Origin: Mesorhizobium_B sp035998495
GTDB lineage: Bacteria > Pseudomonadota > Alphaproteobacteria > Rhizobiales > Rhizobiaceae
Length of the DNA: 64,000 bases
Assembly (NCBI GenBank): GCA_035998495.1
Contig: DASYHP010000013.1
Span: forward strand, 91,084-155,083
Direction: 5' to 3'
Made by a program: the position numbers and the translations under genes. The notes below the pieces were generated by a model. It did no database searches. It was not told the origin of the DNA and worked only from the letters and a program-made list of their open reading frames with translations. Position 1 is the first letter of the stretch. Each line of letters opens with the position of its first letter. Positions 56,221 through 64,000 of this stretch are shown one piece after another.

Positions 56221-57654
56221 GTGAGTTATGGCATCTATATCGGGAAGTCGCTGACCGCCGACGGCGTCGCCTATCTCGGCGGGTATGGCGATGAGCCCTC
56301 CAGTCATTGGCTTGAGATCGTGAAGCCCGAGGCCCATCGGCGCGGCACGCTCATCAAGGTCGGGGTCACGCCCGAGGCCGACATGCCGGGGCTCATGACC
56401 GAGATCCCCCAGGTCGAGGAAACGGCCGGGCATATCCGTGTCAGCTACAGCTATTACAAGGGGACGCCGGCGCCTTTGACCAATGGGGGCCTGAACCAGC
56501 ACGGCGTGGCGGTGCGCGACATCTGGTCTCCCTCCCGGCCGGAACTCGTCGCCATGACGCCCAAGACCCAGACGGGCCCCAACTACAGCGACCTGGCCCG
56601 GATCGTCCTGGAGAGAGCGAGGACGGCCCGGGACGGGGTCGAGCTGATGGGCCGGCTCATCGCGCGGCACGGCCACACCACCTATGGCGGCAACACGCAC
56701 ATGATCGCCGACCCGGACGAGGCCTGGGTCGTCATCCAATTCGCAGGGGGGCAGGGACTCTGGGCGGCCGAGCGGCTGGGCGAGCACAGCATCCGCGTCT
56801 CCAGGCCCGGCTATATCGAGGAGGTGCCGGTCCACGATCCGTCATGCCGCGACTATCTCTTCTCCGACAACTTCGTCAGCTTCGCCGTGTCGAAGGGGTG
56901 GTACGATCCGTCCCGTTCCCAGGCCTTCGACGCGAACGCGGTCTATGGCGACGGCAAGGGCCGATGGGCGGGCGTGCGGTGGATGGAGGAGGAGATGGCC
57001 CGCCGCGCGACGGCCGGCGGCAAGATCACGGTCCAGGACGTGATGTGGGCCGTCCGCACCGAAAGGCTGACCGGGGACACCGCCGGATATGGCCAGGTCG
57101 TGCCCCTCGCCAGGACCGACCACGATGAGCTTCGCGTGCTTTGGCACACGCAGGTGGGCGCCGTCGCCGCACCCTTCGTGCCCGTCTTCATGGGAGCCAC
57201 GAAACTGCCCGAGGAGTTCGGGATGCACCGCTACCTGACCGACGGGGAGGCGGCGCGCTGTCACGACACCCGCGAGTTCAACCGGGCCACCGAAATCTCC
57301 GCCGTCCCGCAAGGCGTGGAATCGACCAGGTCCGCGACCCAGGTCTTTAAGAGATTGCAGAACCTGATGTTCTGCAACGTCCAAGCCTTCCTGCCCGAGA
57401 TCAAGGAGTTGTGGGAGGCCCATGAGCGGGACTTGCTTCAAGCAAGCGCCCTCGTTGCCGCCGCCGCGGAAGAACTGTTGCGGGCCGGCCGAGGCGACTT
57501 GGCAAGACACTGCCTGACCTATTTCACCTGCAACGAGCTGATGAAGTCGCTCGAGATCGCGGAGTCGCTGGGCAAGAGCCTGGAAATCCGCACGAGGCTT
57601 CTCTTCGGCATCAGCTCAAACGCCACGCCCGTCGGCCCCGCTCAAATCTGGTAG
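56221..57654 (+). CDS. C69-like (PepD/penicillin V acylase superfamily) hydrolase
   Basis: A 477-residue protein resembling family C69 dipeptidases of the N-terminal-nucleophile superfamily: IYIGKSLTADGVAYLGGYGD at the N-terminus, TNGGLNQHGVAVRDIWS and GNTHMIADPDEAWVVIQFAG. In C69 enzymes a cysteine exposed at the N-terminus is the nucleophile; here the matching position appears to be Tyr3 and no cysteine lies in the first 200 residues, so activity or mechanism is uncertain. The start is GTG 56221. Lies 104 bases after the binding-protein gene and likely acts on the imported compound. Confidence 0.72.
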   Translation: MSYGIYIGKSLTADGVAYLGGYGDEPSSHWLEIVKPEAHRRGTLIKVGVTPEADMPGLMTEIPQVEETAGHIRVSYSYYKGTPAPLTNGGLNQHGVAVRDIWSPSRPELVAMTPKTQTGPNYSDLARIVLERARTARDGVELMGRLIARHGHTTYGGNTHMIADPDEAWVVIQFAGGQGLWAAERLGEHSIRVSRPGYIEEVPVHDPSCRDYLFSDNFVSFAVSKGWYDPSRSQAFDANAVYGDGKGRWAGVRWMEEEMARRATAGGKITVQDVMWAVRTERLTGDTAGYGQVVPLARTDHDELRVLWHTQVGAVAAPFVPVFMGATKLPEEFGMHRYLTDGEAARCHDTREFNRATEISAVPQGVESTRSATQVFKRLQNLMFCNVQAFLPEIKELWEAHERDLLQASALVAAAAEELLRAGRGDLARHCLTYFTCNELMKSLEIAESLGKSLEIRTRLLFGISSNATPVGPAQIW

Positions 57655-57710
57655 GGCGGCGCGATGGAATCCAGGCACGACCCGGGCACCACAACGAGAA
57701 GAGCGATCCC

Positions 57711-59180
57711 TTGAGCGACGACGACATCTGCTACCTGACCGCAACGGAGGCTCTCGCGCTGTTCGAGAAGCGGGAGCTTTCCCCCGTCGAGTTGATGGAG
57801 GCCCAGATCCGGCGGGCCGAAAGGGTCGAGCCGGTGATCAACGCCTTCGCGGACACCTATTTCGATGAAGCCCGGCAGCAGGCCAAGGTGGCGGAAGAGC
57901 GCTACATGCGCTCCGGTCCGCGCGACCGCCGGCCGCTGGACGGCGTTCCCGTCGCGGTGAAGGACGCCCAGCGCGTGGCGGGCAAGCGAACCACCTACGG
58001 ATCATTGCTCTTCAAGGACAATGTGGACGACCGCTCGGACCCGATCGTCGAGCGGCTGGTCGCGGCCGGCGCCATCGTCCACGCCCGCACCACGACGCCT
58101 GAATTCTGCCTCTCGGGGACGTGCGAGACCAGGATGTACGGGAAGACCCGAAACCCGTGGAACGCCGGCTACGGGCCGGGCGGCTCGTCGGGCGGCTCAG
58201 GGGCGTCGCTCGCCGCGGGGACATCCGTGCTGGCGACCGGGACCGACATCGGCGGATCGATCCGGATCCCGGCGAGTTGCTGCGGCGTGGTCGGCTACAA
58301 GCCGCCGAAGGGGCGCAACCCCGACGGGCCGCCGGCGAACTTCGACCCCTACAATCACTGCGGGCCGCTGGCGCGTTCGGTCGCCGACGCCGCCCTGTTT
58401 CAGAACATCGTGTCCGGCGCCCATCCGCTCGACCACCACTCGCTGCGCGAGAAGGTGCAACTGGCCGATGCGGTCCAGCCGGTGGCCGGGCTTCGCGTCG
58501 CCTGGTCGATGGACCTCGGCTATGTCCGCATCGCGCCTGAGGTGCGCCGAAACACGCTCGCGGCGCTCGACGTGTTCAGGCAACTCGGCTGCATCGCGGA
58601 AGAGGTCGATCTCGGCTGGAGCCTGGACTCCGACCGGGCGGCCATGGCGTGGTACAACGCCATGCATTTCGGCCGTCAGACGCTGTGGCACGCACAAACC
58701 GGCGCGGACCTCATGACGGACTATGCCCTGGCGGCAGCGCAGTCCGCCAGGACGCTGGCGATCGACGACATCGCCAAGTCCTGGGAGACGCAGCACGCGA
58801 TGTATCAGAAGTTCGGGCCGATGATGGAGCGTTTTGACATCTTCATCTGCCCCACCACGTCGATCCCCGCGCTTTCGGCGGACCACGACCCGCTCGACCA
58901 GGATTTCAGGATCGATGGGCAGAGGGTCGATCCCGAATATGGCTGGGTGCTCACCCACCAGTTCAACATGCTCTTCAATTCGCCTGTGATGTCGTTGCCC
59001 TCGGGACGGGCCGAGACGGGTGTTCCGACCGGCATCCAGATCGTGGGACGGACGTTCGACGACGCGACGGTGTTTCGGGCGGCCCTGGCCTATGAGCAGG
59101 CCGTGGGGGGATGGTTCGGCGAGGCAGCCCGGCCGAACCCGCCCGAGGGCACCCAAGGAACGCCTTCAGCGCGGGGCTGA
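57711..59180 (+). CDS. Amidase (amidase signature family)
   Basis: A 489-residue amidase. The Ser-cisSer-Lys triad is visible: Lys in PVAVKDAQ, the glycine/serine-rich GPGGSSGGSGASLAAGTSVL and the catalytic Ser region GTDIGGSIRIPASCCGVVGY. It hydrolyses amide bonds; the substrate may be a peptide-like or acylated amine brought in by the neighbouring binding protein. The start is TTG 57711 with GAGAAG upstream. It is 56 bases after the C69-like gene. Confidence 0.9.
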   Translation: MSDDDICYLTATEALALFEKRELSPVELMEAQIRRAERVEPVINAFADTYFDEARQQAKVAEERYMRSGPRDRRPLDGVPVAVKDAQRVAGKRTTYGSLLFKDNVDDRSDPIVERLVAAGAIVHARTTTPEFCLSGTCETRMYGKTRNPWNAGYGPGGSSGGSGASLAAGTSVLATGTDIGGSIRIPASCCGVVGYKPPKGRNPDGPPANFDPYNHCGPLARSVADAALFQNIVSGAHPLDHHSLREKVQLADAVQPVAGLRVAWSMDLGYVRIAPEVRRNTLAALDVFRQLGCIAEEVDLGWSLDSDRAAMAWYNAMHFGRQTLWHAQTGADLMTDYALAAAQSARTLAIDDIAKSWETQHAMYQKFGPMMERFDIFICPTTSIPALSADHDPLDQDFRIDGQRVDPEYGWVLTHQFNMLFNSPVMSLPSGRAETGVPTGIQIVGRTFDDATVFRAALAYEQAVGGWFGEAARPNPPEGTQGTPSARG

Positions 59181-59238
59181 CCGGAGCGTCGCGCAGCGGC
59201 TCCCGGCCTGAAAGCGCCAAAACAGGTTCGAGGACAAC

Positions 59239-60033
59239 GTGGAAAGCAGGATGACGGACAAGCCGCTCAAGGTCATGATCTCCGCCGCCGGGTCCGGGAT
59301 CGGGCTGGCGATCGCCAAGGCCTTTCTCGAGGCGGGACATGCCGTCCATATCTGCGACATCGGCGGCGCGGCGGAGGCGGCGGCCGAGGCGCATCCGGGA
59401 TTGCTGGCCACGCGGGCGGATGTGGCGGACGAAGCGGCGGTCGACGCCTGGTTCGCCGATGCGCTCGCCAAGCTGGGCGGGCTGGACCTGCTGATCAACA
59501 ATGCCGGCATCGCCGGCCCGACGGCGCCGCTGGAGGAGGTCGACCCCAAGGGGTGGCGCGAGTGTCTGGCGGTCTGCCTCGACAGCCAGTTCCTGGCCAG
59601 CCGCCGCGCCATTCCCGTTCTGAAGGCGCAGCGCTCCGGCTCCATCATCAACCTGTCTTCCACGGCGGGACTGTTCGGCTACGGCCTGCGCGCGCCCTAC
59701 GCCGCCGCCAAATGGGGCGTCATCGGCTTGACCAAGTCGCTGGCAATCGAGCTTGGACCGTGGAACGTGCGGGTCAATGCGATCTGTCCCGGCTCGGTGG
59801 CCGGGGAGCGCATGGAGGGGGTGATCGCCCGCGAGGCGAAGGCAAGGGGGATCGAAGCGGCCCGGGTGGCGGCGGAGTACACGTCGGGGCAATCCATCCA
59901 CCGCTTCGTCGAGGCGCAAGAGATCGCCGACCTGTGCCTTTTCCTGGCCTCGCCCGCGGCAAGGATGATCTCCGGGCAAGCCATCGCGGTCGATGGCAAC
60001 ACGGAAACGTTTCACATCTCAGCCGCCACCTGA
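59239..60033 (+). CDS. SDR family oxidoreductase
   Basis: A 264-residue classical short-chain dehydrogenase. The cofactor motif is slightly unusual (ISAAGSGIG instead of TGASSGIG); NNAGIAG, LSSTAG and YAAAK are intact, as is the C-terminal ISGQAIAVDGNTE. GTG 59239 (GAGG upstream) is taken; ATG 59251 is also possible. Last gene of the binding protein - C69 - amidase unit, and possibly oxidises an alcohol released by the hydrolases. Confidence 0.88.
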   Translation: MESRMTDKPLKVMISAAGSGIGLAIAKAFLEAGHAVHICDIGGAAEAAAEAHPGLLATRADVADEAAVDAWFADALAKLGGLDLLINNAGIAGPTAPLEEVDPKGWRECLAVCLDSQFLASRRAIPVLKAQRSGSIINLSSTAGLFGYGLRAPYAAAKWGVIGLTKSLAIELGPWNVRVNAICPGSVAGERMEGVIAREAKARGIEAARVAAEYTSGQSIHRFVEAQEIADLCLFLASPAARMISGQAIAVDGNTETFHISAAT

Positions 60034-60119
60034 AGCTGGTCGAGCGGTCACGGCCCGGCGTCTGAAATGCGGTGGCCCGGCTTGGATGCCGGCACATGGC
60101 GCTTGTCGCCACCGGGCGC

Positions 60120-61785
<1,666 letters not shown>

Positions 61786-61796
<11 letters not shown>

Positions 61797-62670
61797 CGCG
61801 CAGCCCGCTCGTCGTATGGAGGAACCAGTCCACCACGAAGTTGACGGCCACCGTGAGCAGCGCGATGGCGCCCGCCGGCAGAAGCGGGGTCACGTCGCCA
61901 TAGGTGATGAGCGTCGCGTTCTCCCGCACCATGGAGCCCCAATCGGCCGTTGGCGGCTGGATGCCCACGCCGAGGAAGGACAGGGCCGAGATCGTCAGGA
62001 ACACGAAGCAGAAGCGCAGGCCGAACTCGGCGATGAGCGGCGGCATGATGTTGGGCAGGATTTCCTTGCGCAGGAGCCAGCCCAAGCCTTCGCCCCTGAG
62101 CCGGGCGGCCTCGACATATTCCATGACGACGACGTTCAGGCCGACCGCCCGCGCCAGCCGGAACACCCGCGTGGAGTCGAACAGCGCGATGATCAGGATC
62201 AGGTTGGGGATGGTGGATCCGAACATGGAGAGCAGCACGAGCGAGAAGATCAGGCTTGGGATCGACATCAGCACGTCCACGACGCTCGAAAGAAACTGGT
62301 CGATCCAGCCCCGGTCCATGGCGGCGATCAGGCCGAGCGTCACGCCGACGGCGAAGGAGAGCAGCGTGGTGGCGAACGCGATGCCGATCGAGTTGCGGGC
62401 GCCGTAGATCAGCCGGGTCAGCATGTCGCGGCCGAGCTGGTCCGTGCCGAGCGCGAACTGCCCGCCCCAGGGGGCGAAAGGCTCGGCGAACACCTGCGTC
62501 TCGCGATAGGGCGCGATCCAGGGCGCGAACAGGGCCACGATCACGTAAGCGAGGATGACGACGAGGCCGAACCAGGCGCTGAACGGCGCCTTGCGCAAGG
62601 TCCTCCACCCCCGCGCCATCCGCCCGCGCTTGGGGCCTGCCAAGCCCAAGGGCTGTTCGACGGTGGTCAT
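61786..62670 (-). CDS. Dipeptide-type ABC transporter permease (DppC)
   Basis: A 294-residue permease with six helices, the N-terminal OppC-type helix FSAWFGLVVILAYVIVALFA, LGTDQLGRDMLTRLIYGARN and the EAA loop MEYVEAARLRGEGLGWLLRK. ATG 62670 overlaps the DppB stop by four bases; the frame is open further upstream only as a shadow of dppB. Confidence 0.92.
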
Positions 62671-63713
62671 CGCGGGTGCAGGAGCCTCGGATTGGTGGCG
62701 ATGCTGACGATGTCTGCCGTGAGGTTGAGCAGGATGTAGGTGCCCGCGAAGATGAGCGCGCAGGCCTGGATCACCGGCACGTCGCGCGACTTCACGGCAT
62801 CGACCATCAACTGCCCGATGCCGGGATAGACGAACACCACCTCGACCACCACCACGCCCACCACGAGATAGGCGAGGTTGAAGGCGATGACCGTGACGAT
62901 GGGCGCCCAGGCGTTGGGCAGCGCGTGGCGCAGCACCACATCCATCGGCGACTTGCCCTTGAGGCGCGCCATCTCGATGAAGGGGCTCGACATCACGTTG
63001 ATGATGGCCGCCCGCGTCATGCGCATCATATGGGCCAGGATCACCAGCGTCAGCGTCAGCGCAGGCAGGGCCGCGCGCCACAGATGCTCGGCGAAGGGCG
63101 TGCGCTCGCTCACATTGGACAGGATGGGGAATTTCGGGAACAGGTTGAGGAGCCAGCCGATCGTGCCTGCCGCCCAGGCGGGAAGCAATTGGGCGAGTTC
63201 CGTGCCCGCAAACGTGCCGCGCGACACCACGAGGAAGACCAGCAGGTAGGCGACGAAGAATTCGGGAATGGAGATCGTGGTCAGCGTCACGCCGTTGACG
63301 AGCCGGTCGAACCAGCCGTTGCGGTAAAGCGCCGCCAGAATGCCCAGGCCGAGCGCCAGGGGAACGGAGATCACGGCCGTCATGGTGGCGAGCACCATGG
63401 TGTTGTAGAGGCGCGGCGCGATCAGCTCGGCCACGGTGCGGCGGTTGCCCGTGCGGCTTGCGAAGGACGAGCCGAGATCCCCCTGCAGCACGTGCCCGAC
63501 CCAAACGAAGTAGCGCTCCACCGGCGGCCGGTCGAGCCCGATCTCGCGCTGGAACGCGGCCACCGTGTCGGGCGTGGCCGACTGGCCGAGCATCGCCTTG
63601 GCGAAGTCGCCGGGCAGCATCGCGATCGCGGAAAAGATCACCACCGACACGACAAAAAGGGTGAGCAGCCCGAAGCCCAGGCGCTGAAGGATCGTCCTGA
63701 TGACCGGGTTCAT
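62667..63713 (-). CDS. Dipeptide-type ABC transporter permease (DppB)
   Basis: A 348-residue permease with N-terminal helix GLLTLFVVSVVIFSAIAMLP and GDFAKAMLG, and the EAA loop IEMARLKGKSPMDVVLRHAL. It pairs with DppC. It follows the binding-protein gene by 70 bases. Together with the fused ATPase it gives a complete importer for di/oligopeptides or similar compounds. Confidence 0.92.
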   Translation of the reverse strand: MNPVIRTILQRLGFGLLTLFVVSVVIFSAIAMLPGDFAKAMLGQSATPDTVAAFQREIGLDRPPVERYFVWVGHVLQGDLGSSFASRTGNRRTVAELIAPRLYNTMVLATMTAVISVPLALGLGILAALYRNGWFDRLVNGVTLTTISIPEFFVAYLLVFLVVSRGTFAGTELAQLLPAWAAGTIGWLLNLFPKFPILSNVSERTPFAEHLWRAALPALTLTLVILAHMMRMTRAAIINVMSSPFIEMARLKGKSPMDVVLRHALPNAWAPIVTVIAFNLAYLVVGVVVVEVVFVYPGIGQLMVDAVKSRDVPVIQACALIFAGTYILLNLTADIVSIATNPRLLHPR

Positions 63714-63783
63714 CGCGTGTGGTGTCCGCGCCTGGGCTGCGGGGAGACGGGCGGCTCCACCGAAGCCGCCCGCATCGCCTCGA

Positions 63784-64000
63784 TCAGCCTTCGGCCACCC
63801 ACCAGCGCTCGGCGATCTTCAGGCCGTCATTGTCCCAGTTGGGCGAAACCTTGTCGTGCCCGAGCTTCTTGGACTTCGCGCTGACATAGTTGTTGAACAC
63901 CAGCACGATCGCGCCGCCATCGTCATGCACGAGTTGCTGCATCTCGGCATACATGTCGGCGCGCTTCTTCTCGTCGGTCTCGGCGCGGGCCTGCACCAGA
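63784..64000 (-). CDS. Peptide-type ABC transporter substrate-binding protein, 3' end only
   Basis: The frame is open to the right edge, so only the last 72 or so residues are seen. They have the family-5 C-terminal pattern ADMYAEMQQLVHDDGGAIVL and end LKIAERWWVAEG, close to the end of the orphan binding protein at 54.6-56.1 kb. It is the first gene of the leftward Dpp-type operon. Confidence 0.85.
   Translation of the reverse strand, partial: LVQARAETDEKKRADMYAEMQQLVHDDGGAIVLVFNNYVSAKSKKLGHDKVSPNWDNDGLKIAERWWVAEG

Overview
The window is GC-rich DNA (roughly two thirds G+C by eye) from an alphaproteobacterium, most likely of the order Hyphomicrobiales (Rhizobiales). The marks of that group are a MucR/Ros-type regulator, several HWE-family histidine kinases with a single-domain FAT-GUY-type response regulator, a complete rhizobial-type glycerol operon (glpR-D-S-T-P-Q-U-V with glpK), DUF982 and DUF2161 proteins, sigma-EcfG-type promoters and many short palindromic intergenic repeats. 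No tRNA, rRNA, integrase, transposase or CRISPR array was recognised. Genus is not assigned.

Layout. 1-9 kb: the 3' part of a membrane GGDEF-EAL protein; a GAF/multi-PAS hybrid histidine kinase overlapping a sugar-phosphate epimerase-like gene; a small secreted protein overlapping an orphan beta-ketoadipyl-CoA-type thiolase. 9-25 kb: a dispersed sugar-catabolism region. It holds an aldo/keto reductase plus aldehyde dehydrogenase pair, a divergent BtpA/SgcQ - M42 (SgcX-like) - FGGY kinase - SIS isomerase operon, and a sugar ABC importer (binding protein, two permeases and a divergent MalK-like ATPase) with a FucU/RbsD mutarotase and a ribokinase-like kinase. A metallophosphatase/glycosyltransferase pair lies between the two parts. 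25-36.8 kb: a 530-base gene-free stretch with RNA-like folds, a trans-aconitate methyltransferase-like gene, then the glycerol regulon, which imports glycerol by ABC transporter, phosphorylates it (GlpK) and oxidises it (GlpD) under GlpR.

37-45 kb is a signalling cluster: a 1494-residue HWE kinase, a FAT-GUY response regulator, a Crp/Fnr regulator, a fusion of a degenerate CheB-like domain with a zinc ribbon and an HWE kinase, and a MucR-like regulator lacking two zinc ligands. 45-53.6 kb carries small membrane proteins, a TrhA/hemolysin III protein, a DUF559 nuclease-like gene between palindromic repeats, an aldo/keto reductase, a DUF2161 gene beside an AT-rich islet, an agmatinase-family enzyme, and DUF982/SDR genes with facing EcfG-like promoters followed by an HtrA-like protease.

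53.6-64 kb is a peptide/amide uptake and breakdown region: an XRE regulator divergent from an orphan peptide-binding protein, a C69-like hydrolase, an amidase and an SDR, facing a Dpp-type ABC system (binding-protein 3' end, two permeases, fused double ATPase).

The strongest leads for something undescribed are the SgcQ/SgcX-type sugar pathway joined to an ABC importer and FGGY kinase, the degenerate CheB-HWE kinase fusion, the complementary degeneracy of the two glycerol-transporter ATPases, and the structured gene-free stretch at 25.3-25.6 kb.
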